From an uncultured bacterium (lineage in GTDB: Bacteria; Fidelibacterota; Marinisomatia; Marinisomatales; UBA1611), in assembly GCA_905478065.1 (NCBI GenBank), contig CAJQGZ010000019.1, positions 20,628 through 84,627 of the forward strand: DNA of 64,000 nucleotides, written 5' to 3'. The translations under genes were made by a program, and so were the position numbers. Each line of letters begins with the position of its first letter. Position 1 is the first letter of the stretch. The notes beneath the pieces were generated by a model. It ran no database searches and was not told where the DNA came from. It saw only the letters and a list, made by a program, of their open reading frames with translations. Positions 26,056-34,903 of this stretch are shown here, piece after piece.

Positions 26056-27189
26056 ATGAATAAAAATAAAGTAAAAGAAATTCTGGCAAATATCAACTAT
26101 CCTGGTTTCAATAGGGATATTGTTTCTTTTGGGATGGTGAGTGGGATTGAAATTAAATCTGATGAAGTAAAAATAAATCTTAACATAACTTCTCAAAACG
26201 ATGAAAAGAAAAAAATTCTTGTTAATGATATTGAAAAAAAATTAAGCGAGTATTTTGCTTCTGTTTATGTTGAAGTAGAAGAAAAAGCACCAAATGGTCC
26301 TCCTCCTGGAGCTCAAGCTTCTAATCCAGAACCTGTATTGCCAAATGTTAAACACGTAATAGCAATTGCAAGTGGCAAAGGAGGAGTTGGTAAATCAACA
26401 GTCGCATCTAACATTGCATGTGGCTTGTTTGAGAAAGGATATAAAGTTGGTCTTTTAGATTTGGATATTTATGGGCCTTCTCTTCCTATCACTTTGGGAA
26501 TAAATGAGCAACCAGAGATGACAAATAATAAAAAACTTGTGCCTATCAATAGATTTGGTCTGAAAGTGATGAGCTTTGGTTTTATAAGTGGTAATGATAC
26601 ACCTGTAATATGGAGAGGGCCTTTAGTTTCAAGGATGACTGAACAATTTTTCAAAGATGTTGAATGGGGTGAACTTGATTATTTAATTTTAGACTTACCA
26701 CCAGGTACAGGAGATGTGCAGCTTACGCTCACTCAAAAATTGCGCATGTCTGGAGCTATCATTGTCACGACTCCGCAAGATATTGCATTATCAGATGTAA
26801 GAAAGGGTGCGGATATGTTTAGAAAAGTGAAAACTCCTATTTTAGGAGTTGTTGAAAATATGTCTGGTCTATTTATTAATGGTGTTATTAAGGATGCAAA
26901 TGGTAATGAGGTCAATGGTGGTACAATAACAATGGATTTTGGCTCTGATTATCAAATTCAAAATAGCGGAGAATTTGAAATTTCATTAGACCTCTTTAAA
27001 AAAGGTGGTGGCTTAGCTGAAAGCAAGCGGCTAGAAATCCCATTAATAGGGCAAATACCTATCTCCAATGATATTGTTAGTGCCACCGATAATGGAGAAC
27101 CATTGATACGTTTGAATCCTGAACATAAAGCATCCAAAATATATATGTCCATTGTTGAGAAAATGATATCAATTTTAGATGAGGCCTAA
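26056..27189 (+). CDS. apbC: Mrp/NBP35 family iron-sulfur cluster carrier ATPase
   Basis: P-loop ATPase of 377 residues. The N-terminal DUF59/MIP18-like domain is at about 1-85, joined by a Pro/Ala-rich linker to the Mrp ATPase. That ATPase has GKGGVGKST (about 108-116), the Asp-rich switch DLDIYGPS and DLPPGTGD. Family members carry iron-sulfur clusters to apoproteins. The usual C-terminal CxxC that bridges the cluster is missing: after VVENMSG there is a cysteine-free, Gly/Asn-rich insertion of roughly 40 residues. Some Bacteroidota Mrp proteins also lack the CxxC. The gene starts 15 nt after the ferredoxin terminator. Confidence 0.88.
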   Translation: MNKNKVKEILANINYPGFNRDIVSFGMVSGIEIKSDEVKINLNITSQNDEKKKILVNDIEKKLSEYFASVYVEVEEKAPNGPPPGAQASNPEPVLPNVKHVIAIASGKGGVGKSTVASNIACGLFEKGYKVGLLDLDIYGPSLPITLGINEQPEMTNNKKLVPINRFGLKVMSFGFISGNDTPVIWRGPLVSRMTEQFFKDVEWGELDYLILDLPPGTGDVQLTLTQKLRMSGAIIVTTPQDIALSDVRKGADMFRKVKTPILGVVENMSGLFINGVIKDANGNEVNGGTITMDFGSDYQIQNSGEFEISLDLFKKGGGLAESKRLEIPLIGQIPISNDIVSATDNGEPLIRLNPEHKASKIYMSIVEKMISILDEA

Positions 27190-27195
27190 CAACAA

Positions 27196-27238
27196 GGAAC
27201 ATTCTACCTATTGTTCCAGTATAATGTTCAAAATAGGT
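27196..27238 (+). repeat. Two overlapping inverted repeats in the apbC-uppS gap
   Basis: GGAACA (27196-27201) pairs with TGTTCC (27212-27217), and ACCTATT (27206-27212) pairs with AATAGGT (27232-27238). The two hairpins share bases 27206-27217 and so exclude each other. No T tract follows. It could be an operator or a switch, or chance; the gap is 103 nt long and leads into the envelope gene cluster. Confidence 0.35.
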
Positions 27239-27292
27239 GATGTCTTAATGTTGAAGATTTAAAACTATCTTTATTTTTACGACAAGATTCTT

Positions 27293-28042
27293 ATGAAACC
27301 AAAAACAATAGATAAATCCGAATTAAAAATAATACCTAGGCATATTGCTATTATTATGGATGGGAATGGAAGGTGGGCAAAACAAAGAGGCCTACCTAGA
27401 ATAGCTGGTCATCGCGAGGGAATAAACTCTGTTAGAGAAATAACCAAAATATGTGGAGAAATAGGCGTAAAATATTTAACGTTGTACACTTTTTCTACAG
27501 AAAATTGGAGTAGACCTAAAACAGAAGTCAAAGCTCTGATGACTTTGTTACTTTCCACTATAAAAAAAGAGATAAAAGAGTTACACAAAAATGATGTTAA
27601 ATTTTCTACTATAGGGGATATCTCAATTTTGCCTAAGGGAACAGTTAAAGGTATCAAAGAAGGTGAAAAGCTAACATTTGACAACTCTGGTTTGAATTTG
27701 ATTCTAGCTTTGAATTATGGGAGCAGGCAAGAAATAATCTCTGCTGTAAATAATATAGTTTTAGATATTAAAAAAGGGAGTCTAGAGAGTAACTCAATCG
27801 ATGAAAATATTTTCTCTTCATATTTATATACGAATAGCTGTCCAGATCCAGACTTATTAATTCGTACTAGTGGAGAATTAAGAATAAGTAATTTCCTCTT
27901 GTGGCAGTCGGCATATACAGAGATGTATTTAACAAACACATATTGGCCCTCTTTTAGAGAAAATGAATTATTTACAGCAATAGTTGATTTCCAAAATAGA
28001 GAACGTAGGTTTGGAAAAACTAGTGAACAGCTAGAAAATTAA
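27293..28042 (+). CDS. uppS: Isoprenyl transferase (undecaprenyl diphosphate synthase)
   Basis: Cis-prenyltransferase of 249 residues that condenses isopentenyl diphosphate with farnesyl diphosphate to make the C55 lipid carrier of cell-wall synthesis. The signature MDGNGRWAKQRG (catalytic Asp, phosphate-binding Arg) starts at residue 22. LTLYTFSTENW is at about 60-70, and the C-terminal DLLIRTSGELRISNFLLWQ signature is intact. It opens the envelope cluster and is separated from bamA by 1 nt. dxr, which feeds the same isoprenoid pathway, lies at the other end of the cluster. Confidence 0.95.
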   Translation: MKPKTIDKSELKIIPRHIAIIMDGNGRWAKQRGLPRIAGHREGINSVREITKICGEIGVKYLTLYTFSTENWSRPKTEVKALMTLLLSTIKKEIKELHKNDVKFSTIGDISILPKGTVKGIKEGEKLTFDNSGLNLILALNYGSRQEIISAVNNIVLDIKKGSLESNSIDENIFSSYLYTNSCPDPDLLIRTSGELRISNFLLWQSAYTEMYLTNTYWPSFRENELFTAIVDFQNRERRFGKTSEQLEN

Positions 28043-28043
28043 A

Positions 28044-30452
28044 ATGAAAAAATATATAACCCTCTTTTCAATTTTTAGTGTCCTTTTCTCGCAAGGGAAC
28101 CAAGAATTTTTGTTAAAAGATGTAAAAGTTGAAGGCAATATTGTTTCGACTGCAAACACAATTATTTTCACATCTGGTCTCCGTAAGGGCTTAAAAGTAT
28201 CCTCCGCAGAGTTTCCAAGAGCTATTAAAAGGTTGTGGCAACTGGGTCTGTTTGATGATGTGCAAATCAGGTACGATGAGGAAGCAGGGAATGAAGTTAG
28301 TATTACTTTGTTAGTTTCTGAGTCTAAGGTTGTCGGCGATGTAAAATATGAGGGAAATAAGAAAATAAAAAATAGCAAATTTAAAGAAGAGCTTGATATA
28401 GTGACCGGGCAGAGAATAAAGCCCAATTTTCTTCACGAAAAAATTAAAGACATAAAAACCCTGTATTTTGAAAAAGGATATCTTAATGTGGAGGTTAAAG
28501 CAGATTTAATTGATTCTAAAGCCATAAAGAATCTTTTTGATGGAAAAGCTAAAAATATTACAAAAGACATTGTTTTCAGTATCTCAGAGAATAAAAAAAT
28601 AAAACTTAGAAATATTTATTTTAAAGGAAATGAAGTTTATTCAAATTTAAAATTAAGAATGCTAATGAAAGAGACGAAGCAGCAAAGGTGGTATTATTTT
28701 TGGAGAACAGCGTTTGATAAAGATGACCTCGAATTAGATAAAGAGAAAATCATTGAATTTTATCACAATAAAGGCCACAGAGATTTTTCAATTTTATCAG
28801 ATTCAATAATTTATGATGGTGAAAGTAAATACTTAGATGTAGTCATAAATGTTAATGAGGGGCCTAAGTATAAATACAGAGATTTTACTTGGGAAGGGCA
28901 ATCATTATATTCAGAAGACATATTGTCAAGAGCATTGGGTCTTTCCTCTGGCGACAACTATAGTGAAGAAGCTTTTTCTAGAGCAGTTTATGATAGAATG
29001 CAAGGCCTCTATATGGATAAAGGCTATATATACAGTCGTATTGAACCGGAAGTGACCCCAGTGGGAGTTGATTCGCTTGATGTCCATTTTGTTATTGCTG
29101 AAAATCATAAAGTTTATATTAGAAATATCTCTATCAAAGGAAATGATAGGACAAGGGAAAATGTAATACGAAGAATTATGCGCATTTACCCGGGGGATGT
29201 CTTTAATAAAGAGCGTTTGATGAGGACGCATCGTGAGATAATGATGTTAAATTATTTTGCAAACGTGATTCCAGATGTTGTTCCTGTTGATGATAATCAA
29301 GTTGATATAGAAGTGACAGTAGAAGAAAAATCTTCAGGCCAAGCAAATATGAATATGGGATTTAGTCAAGCTTATGGTGTTACAGGGGGTGGAGGATTTT
29401 CACTGCCGAACTTTAGAGGAAAAGGACAGCATTTAGCATTGTCTTTTGAAGTTGGGGCTGCAAACTATAATAATACATATTTTGGAAGTAGTTATAAACC
29501 TCAGAAAAGAGAAAGGGCAAGTATTAGTTTTACTGACCCAATGTTTAATGACACAAACAACTTATTAAGCGGTTCTTTATTTTATAGTTTTTCTGGCCGA
29601 TCATCACAGTATTATGCTCCTCTAGATATGGTCACTAAAGGTGGAAGTTTTAGATGGGGGCGAAGGTTTAAATGGCCAGATGACTATTTTAGAGGTAGTT
29701 GGTCATTTACAGCACACCAAAGAATTTATGAGGCAGACAATGAGGAGCAATTACAGTTGTATACTGGAGGTCTAAGTGAAACTGTAGGCGTAAGTATTAC
29801 ACAATCGCTGAGCCGTGATAGTAGAGATCATCCTGAGTTTCCAACAATTGGTTCATTGATGGCAATCAGCAGTAGTATTTCTGGAGGTCCTTTAGGCGGT
29901 AATGAAGATTTCCACAAACATGTATTAAACCTTGAATGGTATACGCCGACAGTTTGGAAATTTGTTTTAATGAGTTCAGTAAAAATTGGTGGAATTAAAA
30001 CTTTAAAATCAAATGATGGTGAAAGATCCATGGTGCCTTTTAATGAGAGGTTTATTATGGGTGGTAGCGGTATGGTTTATGGAAACCCTTTGAGAGGTTA
30101 TGAAGATAATAAAATAGGACCACTTACTTCAAGTGGTGGGCCATTTGGTGGAAATGCACTGATAAAAGTAACATCAGAGTTTCGGATTCCTTTTTCAGAA
30201 AATCCCGTTGTCTACGGAATGTTATTCGCAGAAATGGGGAATGTCTGGATTGAATCGCATTTGCAAGAGAAGTTTAACTTAGCTAGAATTGGGCCGTTAG
30301 ATTTAAAACGTTCTGCTGGTGTAGGTATCAGGTTTTTTATGCCGATGATTGGAAAGCTTGGATTTGACTTTGGGTATGGCTTTGATGATGTAGATGGTGA
30401 TGGGCAACCATTTGGATGGAAATCATCGATTACTATAGGACAACAATTTTAA
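28044..30452 (+). CDS. bamA: Outer-membrane protein assembly factor BamA
   Basis: Omp85-family insertase of 802 residues. A signal peptide (about 1-17) is followed by about five POTRA domains (to about residue 415) and the 16-stranded barrel (about 430-802). The conserved barrel-lid motif, here LRGYED, lies at about residue 684, and the protein ends with aromatic-containing strand residues (IGQQF). BamA inserts beta-barrel proteins in the outer membrane. The gene starts 1 nt after uppS and is followed by skp and the lpx genes, the classical envelope neighbourhood. Confidence 0.95.
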   Translation: MKKYITLFSIFSVLFSQGNQEFLLKDVKVEGNIVSTANTIIFTSGLRKGLKVSSAEFPRAIKRLWQLGLFDDVQIRYDEEAGNEVSITLLVSESKVVGDVKYEGNKKIKNSKFKEELDIVTGQRIKPNFLHEKIKDIKTLYFEKGYLNVEVKADLIDSKAIKNLFDGKAKNITKDIVFSISENKKIKLRNIYFKGNEVYSNLKLRMLMKETKQQRWYYFWRTAFDKDDLELDKEKIIEFYHNKGHRDFSILSDSIIYDGESKYLDVVINVNEGPKYKYRDFTWEGQSLYSEDILSRALGLSSGDNYSEEAFSRAVYDRMQGLYMDKGYIYSRIEPEVTPVGVDSLDVHFVIAENHKVYIRNISIKGNDRTRENVIRRIMRIYPGDVFNKERLMRTHREIMMLNYFANVIPDVVPVDDNQVDIEVTVEEKSSGQANMNMGFSQAYGVTGGGGFSLPNFRGKGQHLALSFEVGAANYNNTYFGSSYKPQKRERASISFTDPMFNDTNNLLSGSLFYSFSGRSSQYYAPLDMVTKGGSFRWGRRFKWPDDYFRGSWSFTAHQRIYEADNEEQLQLYTGGLSETVGVSITQSLSRDSRDHPEFPTIGSLMAISSSISGGPLGGNEDFHKHVLNLEWYTPTVWKFVLMSSVKIGGIKTLKSNDGERSMVPFNERFIMGGSGMVYGNPLRGYEDNKIGPLTSSGGPFGGNALIKVTSEFRIPFSENPVVYGMLFAEMGNVWIESHLQEKFNLARIGPLDLKRSAGVGIRFFMPMIGKLGFDFGYGFDDVDGDGQPFGWKSSITIGQQF

Positions 30453-30469
30453 TAATAATTAAGGAGAAG

Positions 30470-30997
30470 ATGGCAATAATGAAAAAAATAACCATATTTT
30501 TTATGCTATTAATTGGTATGACCGCAAGTTTAAGCGCACAATTAAAAATAGGATATATTTTATCAGAAAGAATTCGCGGTGAATATGAAGAATTTAAGGA
30601 AGCTGAGTCGCAACTACAGCTTGAATACCGTAAGGTTCAATTTGAGTTTGATCAAAGAGTCAAAAAACTCGATAGTTTAAAACAAGACTATGAAGTAAAA
30701 AGATTAATGTCTTTAGATAAAGGTGAAAGTATCAGACAAGAAATAGAGCAGACTGAAAAACAAATACAAACATACCAAGCTGAAAAAGTTGGTCCGCAAG
30801 GGGAACTAATGCGGAAGCAAGCACAGATGGAATATGATATTTTGGGGAAGGTTAAAAAAGCCGTTGATAAAGTCGCTATTGATGGTGGCTATGATTACAT
30901 AATTGACGCATCAGTAGGCTTACTTTATTACAAACCAAAATATGATCTTACTGATGACGTTTTGCATGAATTAAGAAAACTAGATACTTCAAAATAG
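30470..30997 (+). CDS. skp: OmpH/Skp family periplasmic chaperone
   Basis: Periplasmic holdase of about 175 residues that guards unfolded outer-membrane proteins on their way to BamA. A signal peptide ending near SLSAQ is followed by the LKIGYI strand of the Skp core and a long coiled-coil segment rich in Glu, Gln and Lys (about residues 45-125), the Skp tentacle. The ORF stays open far upstream, into bamA. The ATG at 30470 or 30479 is the likely start: GGAG at 30463-30466 lies 3 nt before the first and 12 nt before the second. Both give a usable signal peptide. Confidence 0.88.
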   Translation: MAIMKKITIFFMLLIGMTASLSAQLKIGYILSERIRGEYEEFKEAESQLQLEYRKVQFEFDQRVKKLDSLKQDYEVKRLMSLDKGESIRQEIEQTEKQIQTYQAEKVGPQGELMRKQAQMEYDILGKVKKAVDKVAIDGGYDYIIDASVGLLYYKPKYDLTDDVLHELRKLDTSK

Positions 30998-31004
30998 ATA
31001 TTAA

Positions 31005-32018
31005 TTGAAGTTTAGTTTAAAGGAAATCAGCTTATCGGTTAATGGTAATATTTTTGGAGATCCTAACATAGAAATATTTGAAGTAGCTGAAATTCAGAAT
31101 GCAAAAAATGGAAGTATTTCATTTTTAGGAAATAATATGTACGCTAAATATTTAGAAACTACTGAGGCCTCTGCAACTATTGTTTCAGATGAAAGTTTAT
31201 TATCTGGAAGAAATGGTATTGTTGTTGATGATCCTCAATTAGCGATTGCTAAAGTATTGTCGCTGTTTTATCCAGATGAACCTTTATCTCAAAAAATCCA
31301 CTCAAAATCTCATATTTCTAATTCTTCTGAAGTAGGAATGAATGTTACAATCGAAGTGGGAGCTGTAATTGAGAGTGGTGTTAAAATAGGTGATAATTCA
31401 TTTGTTGGTGCAAATTCATTTATTGGTAGAAATACTAAAATAGGTTCTGGCTGTAAGATATATCAAAATGCAGTTTTATATCACTCAACAATAATGGGAA
31501 ATAATTCTATTGTTCATAGCTCTACTGTTATAGGGAGCGATGGATTTGGATTCATTCCAGGTGATGAGCAGCACCATAAAATCCCGCAAACTGGAAGAGT
31601 TGTAATTGGTGACAATGTAGAAATAGGAGCTAATTCAGCAATTGATCGAGCAACTATAGGTGAGACAATTATTGGAGATATGAGTAAACTAGATAATTTA
31701 GTCCACATAGGTCATAATGTTCAGATTGGTAAAGCATGTTTAATAACAGCACAAGTAGGTATTGCGGGTAGCACTAAAATTGGTGATAATTGTCAAATTG
31801 GTGGCCAGGCTGGGGTTGTCCCTCATGTTGAAATAGGACCAAATTCGATTATCGCAGCAAAATCTGGTGTTACAAAATCACTGGCTGGTAATCAAATGTA
31901 TGGTGGGTATCCAGCAAGGCCAATTAGAGAAGAGCATAAAAGAAATGCAGTACATAGAGAAGTTTTATCAATTAAAAAAAAATTAAATCATTTAATTCAA
32001 AACTCTAACAACGATTAA
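31005..32018 (+). CDS. lpxD: UDP-3-O-acylglucosamine N-acyltransferase
   Basis: Third enzyme of lipid A synthesis; it adds the second acyl chain to UDP-acyl-glucosamine from acyl-ACP. The N-terminal uridine-binding domain (about 1-95) is followed by a left-handed beta-helix of hexapeptide repeats (about 100-310). The catalytic His region is [10 protein letters not shown] (about residues 236-245), and a helical tail follows. The 337-residue length is typical. The start is a TTG at 31005, 7 nt after skp; no ATG is available nearby. lpxC follows 3 nt later, so the two lipid A steps are linked. Confidence 0.94.
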   Translation: MKFSLKEISLSVNGNIFGDPNIEIFEVAEIQNAKNGSISFLGNNMYAKYLETTEASATIVSDESLLSGRNGIVVDDPQLAIAKVLSLFYPDEPLSQKIHSKSHISNSSEVGMNVTIEVGAVIESGVKIGDNSFVGANSFIGRNTKIGSGCKIYQNAVLYHSTIMGNNSIVHSSTVIGSDGFGFIPGDEQHHKIPQTGRVVIGDNVEIGANSAIDRATIGETIIGDMSKLDNLVHIGHNVQIGKACLITAQVGIAGSTKIGDNCQIGGQAGVVPHVEIGPNSIIAAKSGVTKSLAGNQMYGGYPARPIREEHKRNAVHREVLSIKKKLNHLIQNSNND

Positions 32019-32021
32019 TAA

Positions 32022-32969
32022 ATGCATAGAAGACAAAGAACTATTCGAAGCTCAAAATCTTGCAAAGGTGTAGGTTTGCACACAGGTGTTGATAGTGTAA
32101 TTACATTCCATCCTGCTCCAGAAAATTATGGAATAAGGTTTGTGAGATCGGATATTAAAGACTCTCCTGAAATCAAAGCAGACATTGATCACGTAGTAGA
32201 TATTTCAAGGGGTACTACAATAGAGCAAAATGATGTACGGATTCATACTGTTGAACATGCTTTAGCTGCTGTTAACGGTTTAAGAATTGATAATGTAATG
32301 ATTGAGCTAAACAATAAAGAAACGCCAGTTATGGACGGTAGCGCAAAAGATTTTGTTGATGCTTTATCGGATGCTGGAACTGTTAAACAAGAATCAAAAA
32401 GAAAAGTCTTAGAAATTACTCGTGCTGTTAATTACACTGATTACTATAGAGATATAGACATTCATGTTATCCCAAGTGATCACTTTAGAGTTACGTTTTT
32501 AGTTGAATATCCTTTGCCAGCTCTAGGGACTCAATATGAAGCAATCTATAATATGGAAGAGGATTTTGCTGTTGAAGTAGCCCCTGCCCGTACTTTTTGT
32601 TTTCTAAGTGAAATCGAAATGTTAAAAGAACAGGGCTTAATTAAAGGTGGTGGTTTAGACAATGCGCTAGTTATTGTAGATAAAAAAATTGATCAAATTG
32701 AAATGAACAGATTGAGAAACTTATTTGGTATAGAAGAAGCTATTGTTAATGGTTCAAATGGTTTACTCAATGGGAAGTTACTAAGATTTAAAAATGAGCC
32801 AGTCCGTCATAAAACTCTTGATTTAATTGGTGATTTAGCATTGCTTGGGGTTCCAATTATTGGCCACGTGACGGCTGCAAGAGCAGGCCATGCTAGTAAT
32901 GTTGAATTTGTAAAAAAACTAAAAAAAGTTTATGCAAAAGAATTAGAAGAGTTATGGAAAGGTGATTAG
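32022..32969 (+). CDS. lpxC: UDP-3-O-acyl-N-acetylglucosamine deacetylase
   Basis: Zinc-dependent deacetylase, the committed step of lipid A synthesis. The zinc ligands align exactly in type: His79 in TVEHALAA, and His263 and Asp267 in RHKTLDLIGD. Other landmarks are GVGLHTG near the N-terminus and APARTFCFLSE. In many Bacteroidota LpxC is fused to FabZ. Here lpxC (315 residues) ends with its own stop, and fabZ starts 3 nt later as a separate gene. Confidence 0.95.
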   Translation: MHRRQRTIRSSKSCKGVGLHTGVDSVITFHPAPENYGIRFVRSDIKDSPEIKADIDHVVDISRGTTIEQNDVRIHTVEHALAAVNGLRIDNVMIELNNKETPVMDGSAKDFVDALSDAGTVKQESKRKVLEITRAVNYTDYYRDIDIHVIPSDHFRVTFLVEYPLPALGTQYEAIYNMEEDFAVEVAPARTFCFLSEIEMLKEQGLIKGGGLDNALVIVDKKIDQIEMNRLRNLFGIEEAIVNGSNGLLNGKLLRFKNEPVRHKTLDLIGDLALLGVPIIGHVTAARAGHASNVEFVKKLKKVYAKELEELWKGD

Positions 32970-32972
32970 AAA

Positions 32973-33437
32973 ATGAGTAATGATTTAGTAAAAGATTCTT
33001 ATAATATCCAAGATATAATTAAAATTTTACCTCATCGATATCCTTTTGTTTTAATTGATAGAATTGATGAAGTAAAACAAGGTGAATATGTTAACGCGAT
33101 TAAAAACGTTACGATTAATGAGCCTTTTTTTCAAGGCCATTTCCCAGGTCAGCCTGTTATGCCAGGAGTTCTTTCTCTAGAATCGATGGCACAAGCTACC
33201 GCTTTTTTAATGTTACATGAATTAGATGACCCCCTTAAAAAAAATATGTTTATATCGGGTGTTGATAAAGTTCGTTATAGGCGTTTAATCATTCCTGGGG
33301 ATACTCTACATATTAATATTAAACTAGTTTCAAAAAAACTCACTCTATATAAGTTTGATGGCACAATCAAAATTAATAACCAGCTTGCGGTGCAAGCAAA
33401 AATATTTTCGAATTTAGTTGACCGCGTAGAGGTTTAG
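32973..33437 (+). CDS. fabZ: 3-hydroxyacyl-ACP dehydratase FabZ
   Basis: Hot-dog-fold dehydratase of 154 residues that dehydrates 3-hydroxyacyl-ACP in fatty-acid elongation and competes with LpxA for the same substrate. LPHRYPFVLIDR (about residues 18-29) and the active-site region GHFPGQPVMPGV (catalytic His near residue 54) with ESMAQ (catalytic Glu) are intact. It lies between lpxC and lpxA, as in many Gram-negative bacteria. Its TAG stop ends one base before the inferred lpxA start. Confidence 0.95.
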   Translation: MSNDLVKDSYNIQDIIKILPHRYPFVLIDRIDEVKQGEYVNAIKNVTINEPFFQGHFPGQPVMPGVLSLESMAQATAFLMLHELDDPLKKNMFISGVDKVRYRRLIIPGDTLHINIKLVSKKLTLYKFDGTIKINNQLAVQAKIFSNLVDRVEV

Positions 33438-33438
33438 T

Positions 33439-34212
33439 ATTTCAAATAGTATTCATTCTACGGCTATTGTAGATGCAAACTCGCAACTTGGAAATAATGT
33501 TGTTGTAGGGGCTTATACTGTTATAGAATCAGGTGTATCTATTGGCGATGGAACATTTGTTGGAAACCATGTAACAATATCAGAAGGGTCTAAAATAGGA
33601 ACTGATTGTAAAATCTTTCATTCATCTTCAATTGGCGCGATACCACAAGATCTAAAATATGAAAATGAAAAGACTTTTGTTTCAGTTGGCGATAGAACGA
33701 TCATTAGAGAATTTGTAACGATAAATAAAGGTACTTCTGCATCTGGTAAAACATTAGTTGGTTCTGATTGTCTATTAATGGCTTCAGTTCATATAGCTCA
33801 TGATTGTACGGTTGGCAATAATGTTATTATGTCAAATTTGACAACACTTGGAGGTCACGTGAATATAGAAAACTGGGCTATATTGAGTGGTGGAGTTTTA
33901 GTTCATCAATTTTGCAACGTGGGTGAACATGCATTTGTTGGTGCTAGTGGATTAGTAACTCAAGATGTCCCTCCTTTTATTTTAGCTGCTGGAACACCTC
34001 TAGAGTATAGTGGCATTAATAGCGTTGGATTAAAAAGAAGAGGGTTTTTGTCAGAAAACAGGAAAGAAATAAAAAATATTTACAAAACCTATTTTCGTTC
34101 AAAAAATAACCGTAGAGATAATATAAGAAAAATAGAGCAAGAATTAATAGAGTCTGAGTTAGCAAAAAAAATTATTAAGTTTATTGAAAACAGTGACAGA
34201 GGAATCATTTAG
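33439..34212 (+). CDS. lpxA: Acyl-ACP--UDP-N-acetylglucosamine O-acyltransferase, non-standard ATT start
   Basis: First enzyme of lipid A synthesis. From codon 33439 the frame reads (M)SNSIHSTAIVDANSQLG, the normal LpxA N-terminus, and continues as a left-handed beta-helix. The catalytic His is at residue 121 (IAHDCTVG), and the C-terminal helical domain ends at 34212. The 257 residues match the usual size of about 260. Oddly, the frame has no ATG, GTG or TTG between an upstream stop (33427-33429) and Met 114 at 33778, which would remove the first half of the helix. The likely start is therefore ATT at 33439, one base after the fabZ stop. The alternative is a base error in this codon. Confidence 0.88.
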   Translation: MSNSIHSTAIVDANSQLGNNVVVGAYTVIESGVSIGDGTFVGNHVTISEGSKIGTDCKIFHSSSIGAIPQDLKYENEKTFVSVGDRTIIREFVTINKGTSASGKTLVGSDCLLMASVHIAHDCTVGNNVIMSNLTTLGGHVNIENWAILSGGVLVHQFCNVGEHAFVGASGLVTQDVPPFILAAGTPLEYSGINSVGLKRRGFLSENRKEIKNIYKTYFRSKNNRRDNIRKIEQELIESELAKKIIKFIENSDRGII

Positions 34213-34217
34213 GATAA

Positions 34218-34901
34218 ATGAAATTTATACTTAGGCTTGGTTGTTTTTTATTAAGTCTTTCTTGTAGTCAGAGCGTAGATTTTAGATATAATAATATTGA
34301 TAATGAGAATCTTCATGCTCATGCAATAAAAGTTTCAAATTCCTCTACATTATGGCTTTCTGAACAAATTAACACCCCAAGAACAAATAGATACAGGCTA
34401 TTTGTTAAATATGGACAATCATTAATTTTGAAAGAGATAAATTACAAAAAGTGGATTTTACCAAATCTTGAGTTTGGAGTTAAACCAACAGATAATTTAT
34501 TGTTATCTGGAAAGTTTTTTGGGTTGCATCTAGACAAAGATTCTCCACAAATTATTGGAGGAGGCGTTCATTATCTTTCTGGAGAAAATAATAATTGGAC
34601 TATCTCTTTTCAGAAATCAGCAATTAATGGTTTAAATGATTTTAGATTAGTCTCAACTTCATTTAACATTAAAAAGTTAATCCACCAATCATTTTTCGAT
34701 ATGTATGTTGATCTTGGGCTAAATTATTATATCAGTAATTCATATTATAGCTCAGTTGACCTTCCAAAAAAAATTGAACGAGATTTAAATCATATTGGTC
34801 TTTTATTCATGACTCCATTTAACAGTTTAAATATTATAATTTCATTGAAAGTAAGTTCTGATAATCATTTAATTCAAGCTGCTTTAATTAAAGGGTTTTA
34901 A
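34218..34901 (+). CDS. Unknown exported protein between lpxA and dxr, probable beta-barrel
   Basis: No family was recognised. The 227-residue product has an N-terminal hydrophobic signal (about 1-19, LLSLSCSQS). The Cys could be a lipobox position, but the surrounding residues fit poorly. No other transmembrane helix follows. The body has alternating hydrophobic/polar strands with many Asn, Ser, Leu and aromatic residues (LEFGVKP, LLLSGKFFGLHL, YVDLGLNYYIS), and it ends in a strand finishing with Phe. This looks like a small outer-membrane barrel. It sits 5 nt after lpxA and 2 nt before dxr, deep inside the envelope cluster, so a role in outer-membrane assembly is plausible but unproven. Confidence 0.5.
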   Translation: MKFILRLGCFLLSLSCSQSVDFRYNNIDNENLHAHAIKVSNSSTLWLSEQINTPRTNRYRLFVKYGQSLILKEINYKKWILPNLEFGVKPTDNLLLSGKFFGLHLDKDSPQIIGGGVHYLSGENNNWTISFQKSAINGLNDFRLVSTSFNIKKLIHQSFFDMYVDLGLNYYISNSYYSSVDLPKKIERDLNHIGLLFMTPFNSLNIIISLKVSSDNHLIQAALIKGF

Positions 34902-34903
34902 TT

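Noticed and set aside
28031..28426. A 131-residue minus-strand ORF opposite the start of bamA
   Set aside because: It is antisense to a clear BamA signal and POTRA region and looks like a shadow ORF.
33778..34212. A 144-residue ORF with an ATG at 33778 as the lpxA gene
   Set aside because: It begins in the middle of the beta-helix, one residue block before the catalytic His. The same frame continues upstream with a normal LpxA N-terminus to 33439.
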